A DNA stretch of 64,000 bases from Echinostoma caproni (Eukaryota > Platyhelminthes > Trematoda > Plagiorchiida > Echinostomatidae). A program made the translations under genes and the position numbers. Position 1 is the first letter of the stretch. Every line of letters starts with the position of its first letter. The notes beneath the pieces are model-generated. The model was given only the letters and a program-made list of their open reading frames with translations. It was not told the origin of the DNA and searched no databases. The stretch covers positions 70,776-134,775 of the forward strand of contig UZAN01039612.1 in assembly GCA_900618425.1 (NCBI GenBank). Reading direction: 5' to 3'. Positions 10,440 through 21,512 of this stretch are shown here, piece after piece.

Positions 10440-10640
10440 ATTCAGTGGTTGAAACCGGAACTTGAAGTGGCGAACCACATAAGGCCCCGATAGGTTAGGC
10501 GTGGTATTGAACCGGACGGCAGCAGAGCTGCCTACCACCAAAGTCGGGTGGCGGTGGCGGGACTCGAACCTGTAACGTGCGTGGCTGTTCTAGGTTAGTC
10601 GTATTATTCAACGAGAGAACAGCACAAGGCAATCAATCCA
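10440..10640 (-). mobile_element. tRNA-like SINE candidate, single copy
   Basis: The minus strand holds a perfect RNA polymerase III B box (GGTTCGAGTCCCGCC, at 10556-10570), preceded by about 50 bases of tRNA-like spacing and followed by GC-rich unique sequence (ACCGCCACCCGACTTTGG...). The GC content is far above the flanks. No clear A box and no second copy in the window. A true tRNA gene is excluded because the expected stems do not form. Confidence 0.4.
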
Positions 10641-11398
10641 AACGTTTAAAGGACAATAATTAAAGAATATCTCGAAAACCACTCTACAATCATACACAAA
10701 ATTCGCATCAGCAATACCAGAAGGAACTAAACGTTTCATGTGTGACTGAAGTTTGCGTATAAATTCTCACGTGAAGCATACACAGAACCGGTTTCATTGT
10801 ATTCTGATCATCAGTTATTAACCATAGTACACCTGAGGTCATCGCCTTTATTATTCGTTCCGTCCACCTTCTATAAAGCGAACCGGGTAACATACATTAG
10901 CATTTTCGTCAATAAATTTTGCAGATAGTCAACTGTATTTCTTTTCGCTGGTAGCAGGCCCAGGAAGCTGTCTCACCTGCGTCAAAGACGAAATCTGAGA
11001 ACAAAATGAATGAATAACTTTGATCAGCCTCCCGTTGTTAGCGGATTCTCAAAAAAATGATCACACATGCACAAACTTTCCTTGCGATGACTTCAGAGCT
11101 CTAAGGTTGAACGGTTCGACGAAGCTGCTTCATTTTTTAGCTCTGAAAAAACGAAAACTCAAGTTCAATGCTTTGAGGTTGTATGGCAGACTGTGTGAAC
11201 TAAGAAATGTGCCTGAGAATTAAGCTTATATTAGTTATAACAGTATGGACAGTCAATAATTCATGTCAGCCACCACGCTTTTAGCTAGAAATTGAAATGA
11301 AAAGGTCGAAATGGCTTTTTATTGCTTGTTCAACTTATAACGGGAGTTGTATGTTGACACAGTGTAACAGAATGCTAACTCATTTTAGAGTATTAAAC
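10641..11398. other. Mostly unassigned; weak last-exon candidate at 11029-11223 (+)
   Basis: An open frame to TAA at 11221-11223 includes CTNFPCDDFRALRLNG and NALRLYGRLCELRNVPEN, after a weak acceptor TTTGATCAG. Composition is protein-like, but no poly(A) signal or family was found. The rest shows nothing. Confidence 0.25.
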
Positions 11399-11509
11399 CT
11401 GGATTAGCTTATTGGATTGTTCAGAAGAACCGGGCAGTGCTGTTACTTTTGGGTGTGGGTTCCACTCCTTCGGAGATCGTTAATTCCCCACTTGTTAAAT
11501 GCATTCAAA

Positions 11510-11747
11510 GGCGATGAGAACGATTGTGATAACCGACAAAGACCATTGAATAGCTGTTTTGTTCTGATTGGGACTCGTCAGCAGTGCGTATTTGTTGTGT
11601 CCCTGTCAGGACTCGAACTATGAACCTTCGCGTTGGGACTTCAAACCTTTACCTCTAAGCTACACGGTCTCTCAAGGAGTGAAACCCACACGCAGGACTA
11701 TTGACAGTGTCCGGTGCCTCTGAACAATTGAATGAGCTAATCCAAAT
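11510..11747 (-). mobile_element. Hammerhead SINE type A, full-length, nested
   Basis: Read on the minus strand the order is: head TTGGATTAGCTCATTCAATT, GGCACCGGACACTGTC, GTGGGTTTCACTCC; tRNA-like region with A box GTGTAGCTTAGAGGTA and B box AGTTCGAGTCCTGAC; hammerhead (11543-11587) with stem I GCACTG/CAATGG, core CTGACGAG and stem II TCCC..; then the tail TTTGTCGGTTATCACAATCG. The GAAAC core has decayed to AAAAC. The upstream tRNA-like region would supply an internal pol III promoter. Mobility would depend on a LINE in trans. This copy is inserted into an older plus-strand copy. Confidence 0.8.
11543..11587 (-). ncRNA. Type-I hammerhead ribozyme relic in SINE type A
   Basis: The minus strand gives GCACTG (stem I 5'), CTGACGAG (core), TCCCAATCAGAA (stem II and loop), CAAAAC (decayed CGAAAC), AGCT (stem III loop), ATT (decayed cleavage triplet) and CAATGG (stem I 3'). 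All parts are in hammerhead order with type-I topology. The ancestral sequence is evident from sister copies. This one is probably inactive because of the damaged G12 and cleavage site. Confidence 0.65.
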
Positions 11748-11978
11748 CTGATACTCTAAATTCGTAGAAAGCAATGAACGTCGACTGTGTATCTCAGGAG
11801 TAAGGGAATGAAGTTCCAACCCGGATGTTCGGAATCCGAGTCTTAACAGAGAAAAAAAGTACTCACTGCTGACGAGTCCCAAACAGGATAAAAACAGCTG
11901 TTTAGTGCTCTTTATCGGTTATTACAAACGTTTTCATCGTGTTGTAATGTTGGCTCGTTTTCCTTGATTCCATTGTAG

Positions 11979-12183
11979 GAGTTCTGTAACTAAAGTGAGG
12001 CGTAATAAACTTGAAAAAGTTTTCTTAAAAAAGGCTGTTCTATGTGAGATTGATAGTTGCTTACGATCGGTAGAATGCGAAATGAAATATAACAGGAAGG
12101 ATTATATCAAATTCAGTCAACCACATGCTGAATATCCTCATTACCACCTGGGCGATAATTTGCTCATTTTTCAATGCAACTAA
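11979..12183 (+). CDS. Candidate last exon of an unknown gene
   Basis: Acceptor TTCCTTGATTCCATTGTAG, then an open frame G AGT TCT GTA... of 67 codons to TAA at 12181-12183. Residues include RRNKLEKVFLKKAVLCEI, CLRSVECEMKYNRKDYI and HAEYPHYHLGDNLLIF. It has a balanced lysine-rich composition with four Cys. The exon would start 40 bases after a hammerhead SINE. No poly(A) signal was seen close by and no family was recognised. Confidence 0.35.
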
Positions 12184-12443
12184 ATGCACCATATGTTCAT
12201 ACGAATTTAATTCACTAAGTAATGTCTTTATTGAGGAACAGATATAAGCTCCCTAAACCGGCATCTTATGGCCTTCTGTAACAATTCAAAAGCATTTTAA
12301 GTCGCGATTCGCGTCCTCTCGCCCCTATCTCTCACAAATAGAAATTTTGCAATTATTCCTCCAAAAAGTACTTCCATTTGATGCGAAAGAATATAACGTA
12401 TTTAATATTTCGGAAGCTGAAATTTCATGCGGAGTATCTTACT

Positions 12444-12520
12444 GGTTATGGGTAGTTGGATAAGTGGTCAGTACTGTTTATTGTTGAACGTTCTGGGTTC
12501 CGAATACGCACCTATCATTT
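12444..12520 (+). mobile_element. Degraded tRNA-like SINE fragment
   Basis: TAGTTGGATAAGTGG resembles an A box. GGGTTCCGAATACG, 40 bases further, resembles a B box (GGTTCGAATCC with an insertion). No second copy was aligned and no ribozyme follows. Confidence 0.35.
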
Positions 12521-14146
12521 TCTGTGGCATGGAGCTGCCAGTGATGTTTTATAACAATCATTTTTCGTGATGTATTTCTTGCCTGACATCATAAATGGGC
12601 ATGAATACCGCCGGTAATAAGTATGGATTACCGGGTACAATTTAAATTATGGAGACCAAATCAAATGTTCAAAAATCCCATAAACTGCTGAGATGTGATC
12701 ATTGTTTATGAATGCTTGTATTTGTCAGGTGAGTTTAAAACAGAAAATTCATCTGAAGGGTCTTCATTTCTGTTTTGATGGCTTCCTGTACGGGATTTTT
12801 CAATTGTTCTGGTTTGAGGTTTTCTGATTAACTAGGTGTTTAACCAAATTAGAGATCACCTGTGCAGGGCACAAAAACGAATCATAAAATAGTATGATCA
12901 TCTGAGCAATTTATCAGCATAACCAAACCATTAAAATTGTCAATGCAAATGCGTTTGTGAACCTTGTTATTTTAAAAACTGTTACAATCTGTCTATATTC
13001 GAGACTAACCATAATAGATTAAACAGCAGCTTAAAACGGCAGTTTGATTTCAAAGCCAATGATTGCTCTGCCTGATGGAGTATATTTGTCATGAATGTAA
13101 GTTCAACTTTCGAGCCGAACTCTTTGTGCTACCCAAGCAGTAATGATGAATGTTTTTAAGCGTATCCAACAAAGGCATTCATACAAATCTCATTCAATTC
13201 TTACTCTGTGAGCTTGCGTTAAACCTGAGAGTGGATTCGACCTTCGCAGGGAACCGATGATCGATTTTGATAGTAACGTATGCAAATTACAGAACAACTG
13301 TTGAGTGAATGTAGTGAAAGTAAAGAAAGATCAGGTAAATTTTCCATGTTATCAAAGATTATCTACTTACACAAACCTTGATTTTCTATATTGCTCACTT
13401 CAGCAATGATCTGCGGGTAGGAAACGTTTGCATTACTACTATAGACAACACTCCAAACTCTGTATAATAATAAGGATGTTTCTGTGATTAAACCTAGCAT
13501 CGCTTTTGTTAGCCTTTATTAACCGTCAAAAAATAATTAATGAAAAATGATTATATTTTCTGTTTACAGCCAACCCGCCTACGCAAGAACCAAAAACACC
13601 TCGATGAATAAGCAATTCGTGTTCCTCGTGAAAATGTGGTTATCCCTAGGAACGAAACAAAATGTAGCGCAAACGCTATATTTCGTTGCATCTGGATTTG
13701 GAATATATACATTATTTTCACTTTTGAGTAACTCAGCAGTAACCCAGCAGTGGCTATTTGATAAGCTTGGTCACATAGGAGCATTTCGCGAAATGTTAGA
13801 AAAGTGACCAGTCACAACCCGAGGCACTCACCCGACCATACTGAGGCTTTCTGAGGCACAACTCTGTACGCTTCCGAAATAAAAACGTTCTAAATCTGCA
13901 ACTTACCCGCGGTTGCATTCAAAGAAGAATTGCTGTTATTTAAAAGTCTGTATGCATAACAATGCATTATGGGTTTCGCATTACAAATAGTGTACGGCTA
14001 GCAAGCAGAAAGACTGGCCAACAACTGTATTAGGAATGCTGCATTGAGATCATGGATATAGATATCTAACTTTGACAGTAATCTTTTTCTTCTATAGAGT
14101 AATATAAGTCATTGGCACAGGTGTATGTTGTTCCTAGTCCATGGAA
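12521..14146. other. No gene recognised
   Basis: Contains open frames on both strands over 13547-13807 that overlap one another. Neither has a convincing product. A donor-like GTAAGT at 13099 has no credible exon in front of it. Confidence 0.4.
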
Positions 14147-14860
14147 NNNNNNNNNNNNNNNNNNNNNNNNNNNNNNNNNNNNNNNNNNNNNNNNNNNNNN
14201 NNNNNNNNNNNNNNNNNNNNNNNNNNNNNNNNNNNNNNNNNNNNNNNNNNNNNNNNNNNNNNNNNNNNNNNNNNNNNNNNNNNNNNNNNNNNNNNNNNNN
14301 NNNNNNNNNNNNNNNNNNNNNNNNNNNNNNNNNNNNNNNNNNNNNNNNNNNNNNNNNNNNNNNNNNNNNNNNNNNNNNNNNNNNNNNNNNNNNNNNNNNN
14401 NNNNNNNNNNNNNNNNNNNNNNNNNNNNNNNNNNNNNNNNNNNNNNNNNNNNNNNNNNNNNNNNNNNNNNNNNNNNNNNNNNNNNNNNNNNNNNNNNNNN
14501 NNNNNNNNNNNNNNNNNNNNNNNNNNNNNNNNNNNNNNNNNNNNNNNNNNNNNNNNNNNNNNNNNNNNNNNNNNNNNNNNNNNNNNNNNNNNNNNNNNNN
14601 NNNNNNNNNNNNNNNNNNNNNNNNNNNNNNNNNNNNNNNNNNNNNNNNNNNNNNNNNNNNNNNNNNNNNNNNNNNNNNNNNNNNNNNNNNNNNNNNNNNN
14701 NNNNNNNNNNNNNNNNNNNNNNNNNNNNNNNNNNNNNNNNNNNNNNNNNNNNNNNNNNNNNNNNNNNNNNNNNNNNNNNNNNNNNNNNNNNNNNNNNNNN
14801 NNNNNNNNNNNNNNNNNNNNNNNNNNNNNNNNNNNNNNNNNNNNNNNNNNNNNNNNNNNN
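14147..14860. other. Assembly gap (714 N)
   Basis: A continuous run of N. Open frames reported across it are artefacts. Isolated single Ns also occur at 26660, 27009, 32832 and 33443. Confidence 0.99.
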
Positions 14861-16103
14861 CCGCAGAGATTATCCTTTAGTTGGATCTATACACAATTTT
14901 AACAGTTCAGCGGTAATCACAAACGATCTTATTCTCGCGAAAAATAAGGAGAACCTACGAACATCACTGGCGAAGTGAATAAAAAGCACGAGGAAGCATG
15001 TGTTTTGGGATTCATTGAGGGAAAACAACTCACAGTTGTGGATGAAAAGTTTACGAAAGCGAAATCAAATTTGCTCAGGTTGATAAAAGTATTTATAGGC
15101 GCACTGCGAATATACTTTGCATAAAACTACGAATAAGCAATGATGGCTGTTAAAAGTGATACTTCTATTCAAAAGCATTGGATCATGATCTCATGAGCAA
15201 TGAGGAGACCGGGCAATGAATGAAAATGTTTGATTTCCAAATGGGCCAGACAAGGGAGAGAGAGAGAGACAGAAAAGGTATATTACAATGAATCGAATGA
15301 CGCGCAATCATATTTTTCGAATGATAGTGATAGAAAAGGTCTTCTAAACACTTTTCAAATATCAACTAGACACATTGCTTCCATATTGTGAAGCAAACAT
15401 TGGCCTCGGTGGAATCCGCCCGTACTCGTACACGTTACCTATTAGGTTCTACAAATTCAGTGAATGGTCAAACTGAGAAGCGATCCGTTCTCCCGGTGTG
15501 CACCGTAAATAGAGTTTAGGTGTCCATTCCTGTGTGGGTGTGAACAGTAATGAGGGTATTAAACTGTTCGCATATTGTACAAAACATTTCAATGTGCTCG
15601 ACAACCTAACATAAACCGGTTAAATTTAATTTTATCAGAGGTGTTTTATTTTGTTTTTTTGTTTGTAAGAATTGACATTGTTTCTACTAACCACTCCATA
15701 ATCTCCATTTCTTGTGTTTATCTCACTAGTTCAAATATATTTGGTACTGCAAAAGGTAAGCTCATAGAGTTGCAGCGCATCCTTTCAGGGTAGTCCAGGG
15801 CAGAATAACGTTGTTTATTTCCGCACTTCAAAATCTGAGCCACTTGTGCAATAAGAACGGCCCTGTTGAGAACATCGGTTCACCGTAAAATTATTCACAG
15901 CGGGTAATGCAAATGGTATTAGGAATCAAGACCCCCAGAAGTTAGTTCCAGAGGTATCAACCAGACTTCGAATTTTTTCATTTTTTCAGGGTTTTGAAGT
16001 GACCATCATGCACATAACTTACGGAATATTACTGGGTTGTCCAAACACTCATATTCGGGTGAAAACTATGCGCAATCATAGAAACAACTATTGTTGCGTA
16101 TAC
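14861..16103. other. No gene recognised
   Basis: AT-rich sequence with a short GA run at 15254-15270. No exon or repeat could be supported. Confidence 0.4.
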
Positions 16104-16304
16104 CAAAAGATTGAGAAAGTGCTGCTTAACAGGAGCATTTTCAGAACGCCACCGAAACGAAGCTACTAAACTGAAATCGATTTCCTCGGGGCGAACAAAA
16201 CTCTTTGTTCCCATTTGCTTGGATCCAACGTTAGCACCTGTTTCTATGTTGCCTTCCACTTTAAGGCTGACTAAAGTTTGCGCATCAACAATACCCACAT
16301 GTTG
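16104..16304 (-). CDS. Candidate internal exon, 67 codons, symmetric phase 0
   Basis: On the minus strand an AG at 16305-16306 precedes CAA CAT GTG GGT..., and the frame stays open for exactly 67 codons to a donor, CTTTTG|GTATAC (exon end 16104). Residues include VGIVDAQTLVSLKVEGN, IETGANVGSKQMGTK and FVRPEEIDFSLVASFRW. The composition is strongly protein-like (balanced acidic, basic and hydrophobic residues) and contrasts with the AT-rich flanks. The polypyrimidine tract before the acceptor is weak. No family was recognised. The frame stays open past the donor to a TAA at 16029. Confidence 0.45.
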
Positions 16305-18180
16305 CTAGTCACTGCAGCATGATACCTTTAGTCACGTATTTTAAACTGAATAACAGTACCTCCGTTTTCTAAGAAAGTAAGCAAAAACTATGATCAAAGT
16401 GAAAGCTGCCCTGCCCGTTCACCTAGAACTGTCAGCTTTTAAGTTAGCATCGACAACGTTTTACAGCTCACCCATGGCCTGGTGTATAGTCGTGATCCAT
16501 AGGGGTCCATGGTGAATCAGTTTTCAAATCATTGTCTCAATAAAAGCACGTTTTGAAGAATGTCTTCTGGCGCTTTGTAGCACTGCTTGTACTTTCATTT
16601 CATATATTCTGAAGAACAAGTTTTAACCTCTAGAACTGACCGTATTGGTAGAGTGTTACTTCATCTATGGACCAATCTACGTCTGTCTGACGGCACACGT
16701 TAAAAGTTTTCCACGTTGGACGTTTTGTAGAATTACTCTGTGGTAGGCTCTACCTTCCTTCACTCTCAGCAGGACCACGCCTAAAAAGCGGAGTATTTGA
16801 TACCATTTTCGAATTTTCCTTAATTGTACATGTGCATCAATTTTTCAGGTAAATATATGAATGGATTTATTACCAGCGATAAGCATTTACCGCATCTTTC
16901 GGGGGTGGCGAGTTTGAGGCTACCTTATTGGACCTTCGGGAGACTTTTGGTAGGATCACGTCACCACCTAAAGAATCTTCTTGTTCTGTGTGTTATACTT
17001 CATCCTTTTGATTGCTCGTTTTCTTTAGAATTTTTGAGAACTGTTTTATTGGACAGAATTATAGCAGTGAACTACATAGTTGCATAGTTAGAATGTACAA
17101 GGGGATAAGATCAACACGACAAATAAGTGCTGAACTTAAACAAAGAGTAAACTCTTTAGATGGTGAATATTTGGATTAGCCCATTCGGTTTTTCACAGGT
17201 AACCTCAGATCAGATTAATTGACTGCTTCACTCTAAATCGTACCAGATCAGCATGCGTACCTAAAAGAAGAGCTGACGGTCTGCGCATAAATAATCCACA
17301 CCAAGTTGCTCTCCACGGTGTTCTCTTTTTGAGGCTCCTTAGGTTACAAATCAGAACTCCAGAGAATACGTAACTCGTAAAGGACTACGGATTTATTCGA
17401 AGCATTAGAAACTGTTCATACAATGAGCACATTAAAACGAAGACGTTTTTAAAAAAATCATTTTAGGACTTGTCACACACATATGTTAGGTCAAACCGAA
17501 TTATGACAATTAGACCCGGCATCAAAAGTTCCTGATCGATTGATTAAAGTGCAAGATCCCGGGGAATGTCGAAATAATTGTGGGACAACCGAGCTCTCGC
17601 ACGGCTTTTCAAACCAAGGACTGAACGGTTTGAACTATTCCGGTTCCCATTTGTTCCTTGAATCCATCACGAGAAATAGCCTTTCTACAAAGACAGGCAG
17701 CTGATCCACCTATCAAATGCAGGAGGTGATGCGGAAAATTTTGAGAGACTTATTTGAAATCCGCAAAAGTATACATTACGGCATAGATGGTGTTGGTTAT
17801 ACTTTAACTCCACTGCAGACGGATAATCTTTACTACATAAATCCCCAAATTTATGAAAACGCCACAAATACAGTCACATGAACTGGATTCAGAAATGAAA
17901 ATAACGGTGAATAGCCTCGAGGGAAAACGAGTTGAACAGGCCTGTTAGAACCATTACCGACAGAAATGAACATCCCCGATCTTAGGACGATAGTCTGACT
18001 GAACCGCTGCATAGTTCGATCTCTGCTGTGGTTTGCAAGAGAATCCGATTGAAAATATTTGCTTTTTGCACGATGTTTGCTTGAGATAGATAGTTGAATC
18101 GTTTTACTGGCTTTTAAAACAGGCGGTCTCATCGACTGATTACGGGGTGCTGCCCTAAATCTGGCTTCCATTATCAAACT
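16305..18180. other. Mostly unassigned
   Basis: No supported exon. 17166-17190 (TTGGATTAGCCCATTC) matches the first bases of SINE type A and may be a truncated head. 17685-18177 has minus-strand open frames without recognisable content. It sits just upstream of a LINE relic and may be further decayed LINE sequence. Confidence 0.3.
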
Positions 18181-18710
18181 ACCTCTAATGATTTACCAGA
18201 CCTCGTAGCTAACCGTCACAGTATTTCCAAAGCTGACTCTGTTAAATACCTCGAATGTGTTGTATCCCTCAATCTCTCCTGGACCTTACATGTGGAGATC
18301 GTTTACAATAAGGTTCGAAAACTTTATTTTTATTCTTTCAGGCTTGGGAAGCGTGCTGTTCCCTTAAACGTAATTTTCAAATCCATGGTAGCGTGCATCC
18401 TTCCTCATTGGCTGTATGGTTCCCCTGTAATTTTTACCCGGACTAATACAAAAAGATTTCTTTTTAAATTTCAGGTCCATAAAACTCCTACCGCGATGCA
18501 CTGGCATAGCCAGAGATGTCCTGGTTGATTTTATTGTGTGCAAACATATTGACGCATGTGAAAGAAGAGACGACGGAATGTTGAACAACGAAGATCCTTG
18601 TCAAACCCCCGTACCCGCTACCATTATAGACTCCTTCTCGCGCGCGCCGTCACATACAAAAACAACATCCTCCCTTTTCTTGTTCGCTTTCTATTACAGG
18701 TTTTGCTGAG
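18181..18710 (+). pseudogene. LINE (CR1/Jockey-like) reverse-transcriptase C-terminal relic
   Basis: One frame reads SISKADSVKYLECVVSLNLS, WTLHVEIVYNKVRKLYFYS, FRLGKRAVPLNVIFK and CILPHWLYGSPVIF. Downstream in shifted frames come DVLVDFIVCKHIDACE and NPRTRYHYRLLLARAV, then ILPFLVRFLL. This is the thumb and C-terminal part of a non-LTR reverse transcriptase (the KYLGVxxSxxLSW...H block, then the LxxWLYxSPVIFP block, then the terminal NSxLPFLxR block). The catalytic palm is missing. At least two frameshifts and a stop make it dead. It shares the SPVIFP-type block with the relics at 27.3 and 49 kb. Confidence 0.7.
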
Positions 18711-19701
18711 CACCTCAAAAACTAGTTTACTTATTTTAATCAGTCACTATCGTCCTCTGGCTTACGGTTTGCTGTCGTTTTTTGTTTAACGTACTCACAC
18801 TCCGATACCATCCCCCTTCCAAATTCCACTGTATTATCGTGAAAATGGCTGAAAGTTCACCCTGCGGTGCATAAAGTTTACTTTGTCTTGACTTAACCTG
18901 AAAAAAGCATTCTGAACGCGGACCCGATTCATCTACAATGAGCAATGTTCTGGGCAGACAGAACCAAAAGCGCTGTAGTCAGTGCAAGCGTCCAACAGAC
19001 GGCAGTATTGCTTCAAATATAACTACGATTTTTATGGACAAACAACGACGGGAGGAACAGTAACTAAAGGGAATAAAGTGAACTCGCAACACATTTTTGC
19101 AATGTTATCGAACGCAATGTGCGCACATGAATCCAAAAGTTGAAAGCAAAGGAACCAACCTTTCAATAAATGTATTACCGCGAAAAATGTGATATTGTTT
19201 TGCAGAAAAATTATAGTAATATCCGCAAGATATTACACATTTTGCTTTTTGAATTTTACAGACTATACGGTAAACAAGATACTGAACTTTGCATTCTGTT
19301 ACTAACGTGTTTTTGTAATTTATCGGGATGTTTATCTGATACGTAGCTTGTACCATACAATAGCTATCTGTCTACTTCGCCGGGTATCAAATTGCATGTA
19401 CACAAGACAGCGGCACAGACATTTAGCTGACAGCATAACATCCAGATAGGATTGTGCTCCTTAAGTGGAGATCGTGCTAACCAGCCCCCAGGTACAAGGT
19501 ATTTTGACTTAATCACTCAAGCTCAAATGTGAATAAAGTGAAAGAAAAACATACGAGGCGATACCATAGTAATGTGCATGTATCGGGGATACATAATGTC
19601 AACGTTTCTTCAGGAATTCGATATTTTTAGTTGTGTATCGATGCACACTACATTTTGATTCTTCCCAAGATGTGTTTTAGAGAATATATGCTTTCTTGCA
19701 G
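18711..19701. other. No gene recognised
   Basis: AT-rich DNA with short open frames only (18736-18945 -, 19105-19356 -). Confidence 0.4.
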
Positions 19702-19899
19702 AGAACATGGACACAAAATGTGGATAAGCTTGGCGCCAGATTTTGCTATCCAAAGTTGACTGGACACTTAGCAAAAACATGGAATATTGTATCTTCATTT
19801 CCGGTAGATTTTCTCAGTTTTAGGAACAAACCATTTCCTCCCTCTTCAAGGAGTCACTACTCTCTGATAAAAAGGAGATTACTTTCTTTACGTCCCTGA
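19702..19899 (+). CDS. Candidate last exon (66 codons)
   Basis: The acceptor TATATGCTTTCTTGCAG is strong. The frame starts in phase 0 (AGA ACA TGG) and runs to TGA, with RTWTQNVDKLGARFCYPK, LAKTWNIVSSFPVDFLSF and a basic tail. The minus strand of the overlapping stretch 19820-20032 is also open with protein-like composition and its own acceptor, so which strand is coding, if either, is undecided. No family was recognised. Confidence 0.3.
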   Translation, partial: RTWTQNVDKLGARFCYPKLTGHLAKTWNIVSSFPVDFLSFRNKPFPPSSRSHYSLIKRRLLSLRP

Positions 19900-20032
19900 G
19901 CGCAGAAATTGAACTACAGCTGGCTAAAGATGTCTCGACGTCGGAGCAACTGAACGAGAGATAATTATCATTGAACTTGCCATATGTTCTTTCATGTCCA
20001 TGATAGCGATCGAATATGGGTCCATTCACCAA
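19820..20032 (-). CDS. Alternative candidate last exon on the opposite strand
   Basis: After CAAAACATTCAG the minus strand reads TTG GTG AAT GGA... for 70 codons to TAA, with FDRYHGHERTYGKFNDNYL, CSDVETSLASCSSISALRD and SESSDSLKREEMVCS. A serine- and acid-rich tail of this kind is plausible for a cytoplasmic C-terminus. It overlaps and competes with the plus-strand candidate at 19702-19899. A further minus-strand open frame with an acceptor (20562-20764, with EDQDYWVQPYSESWSPH) lies upstream and would suit the same gene, but no good donor connects them. Confidence 0.3.
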   Translation of the reverse strand: MVNGPIFDRYHGHERTYGKFNDNYLSFSCSDVETSLASCSSISALRDVKKVISFLSESSDSLKREEMVCS

Positions 20033-21228
20033 CTGAATGTTTTGTTTGATAATGCTAACCGGAACGAATGTCTTGAACTTTTTGCTTTTTCTGTTACCAT
20101 GACATTAGTAGCTTTCCATCGCTAACTCGGTTTTACCAACGGAGTTAGTGTCTAATAACAATGCACCCTATTTCACTCAGGGGGGCCATTGTGTTCTTTT
20201 TGCTTGAATTCCACGATGTCTTGAGAATAAGTTCTCAATATTTATAATACTTATCCATCAATCATCGACCAGTATACAGACCGATACATTGGATTTTGCA
20301 GCGAGAGACATAAATTTGAATTAAATGAGTTTTATTGATTCATTCTTGAATTCACTGAGTCCTATAAGTTCCAGCACAAACAGGTTTACAATCAAACTTC
20401 GATCTCGGACAGTTGGATTGCAGGGAACAAGCTAGTAGTGTGATCACTGTTTACATGCGTCACGTGAGAGTGAAACAAAGCTCGACCCTATGCTAAATGC
20501 AAGGCCAATTGATCGTTTTGTGGGTTTCGAAGTGTATCCTGTTGGAAATCCTTAAGAATAATCAACCCCAAAAGGAATGCGTTTTATTCATTTTACTGAA
20601 ATGTAATGTACGGATAACTGTACTGTTTGGTTTGGGATTCATGGCCCTTAAAGGTTTTTGTACGTGTGTTGAATGCAAATGTGGCGACCAAGATTCACTG
20701 TACGGTTGTACCCAATAATCTTGATCTTCAATGCAAATGAAAAAGTGGTACCGATGATTGGGACCTGAACGCATGCAAACGCTGACGTTATCGTGATAAG
20801 GAGAGAAGGGATTGAGTTTCTACATATCGAAAGCTGTAACGCAAGTTCTACTGAATCAGTTGTGTTCAGTAATGTGAATATTGAGGTTTGGTACATATAA
20901 TCATGCATGTGAATAAAACCATCCAACTCCTATTGGGTCATTTGCTACAACGATAAACCTTTGCGAAAGAATTTTCGATTTGCCGATACAATAAAAGTCG
21001 ATTACTTGGCTAGTATATGTGAACCAAAAATTTACGCGGTCCACACTGAAATATTTGCAAACTGATTGTGCATTTTGTAGAACAAGTGATTATTGGGCGG
21101 TAGTCATTCGTGTCAAACGTCTGATCTGTCAACCGAATGGCACATAATATTGTTCCAGATGTGATCTGTCATAAGGGAAAACGTTCGGTATCCTTTGATT
21201 AGTTGTTTGATCTTCGTTCTCTGCTTAG

Positions 21229-21512
21229 AATTTAGACTGTGCTGTACTGCGCCAGACGTCTTCAGTCTTCAGTTTCGAAGACAGATAGAACAGACAGGAC
21301 AGGATACCAGTAACGATTCACTAATGCCTGAGTTACATGATTCTTTGTTAACAGATTTTCGAGCACAAAATTACTCCGATTGGCCATATTATATAAATCG
21401 TTTTACTTTCTCCATAGCATCTTGTAGTTTATCGGCCGTCAATTGTTTTCACTTACGTAACACAAAGGCAGAAAACTTCGCTGAAGTTCAAGCGAACTAT
21501 CACTCGAACTGA
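21229..21512 (+). CDS. Candidate last exon of an unknown gene (93 aa)
   Basis: A good acceptor (TCTTCGTTCTCTGCTTAG) is followed by AA TTT AGA CTG TGC..., open for 93 codons to TGA at 21510-21512. Residues include RLCCTAPDVFSLQFRRQI, LMPELHDSLLTDFRAQN, YSDWPYYINRFTFSI and NTKAENFAEVQANYHSN. Length, amino-acid balance and the strong acceptor make it one of the better exon candidates here. No domain was recognised and no AATAAA was seen within 100 bases. Confidence 0.5.

Larger units (their letters stand above)
11399..11940 (+). mobile_element. Older hammerhead SINE type A interrupted by an inverted copy
   Basis: The head GGATTAGCTTATTGGATTG, TTCAGAAGAACCGGGC, GGGTGTGGGTTCCACTCC at 11399-11470 matches the head of the 54.25-kb copy. 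The rest of the element resumes after 11748: ACTCTAAATT, a tRNA-like A box (GTGTATCTCAGGAGTA), then the hammerhead at 11864-11908. That has stem I CACTG/TAGTG, an intact core CTGACGAG, stem II TCC/GGA with loop CAAACA, a damaged GAAA (TAAAAAC), stem III AC-AGCT-GT and cleavage triplet GTT. Between the halves sits a complete opposite-strand copy (11510-11747). Confidence 0.75.

Noticed and set aside
11417..11882. Open frames in the SINE nest
   Set aside because: They translate SINE DNA and have no coding meaning.
14112..14978. Open reading frames of 250-288 codons
   Set aside because: They are made almost entirely of N; artefacts of the assembly gap.
17685..18177. Minus-strand coding region
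   Set aside because: No recognisable domain, and it lies against a plus-strand LINE relic, so decayed LINE sequence is more likely.
20562..20764. Minus-strand exon candidate with acceptor GCGTTCAG
   Set aside because: Two overlapping frames are both open after this acceptor and no good donor or poly(A) signal decides between them.
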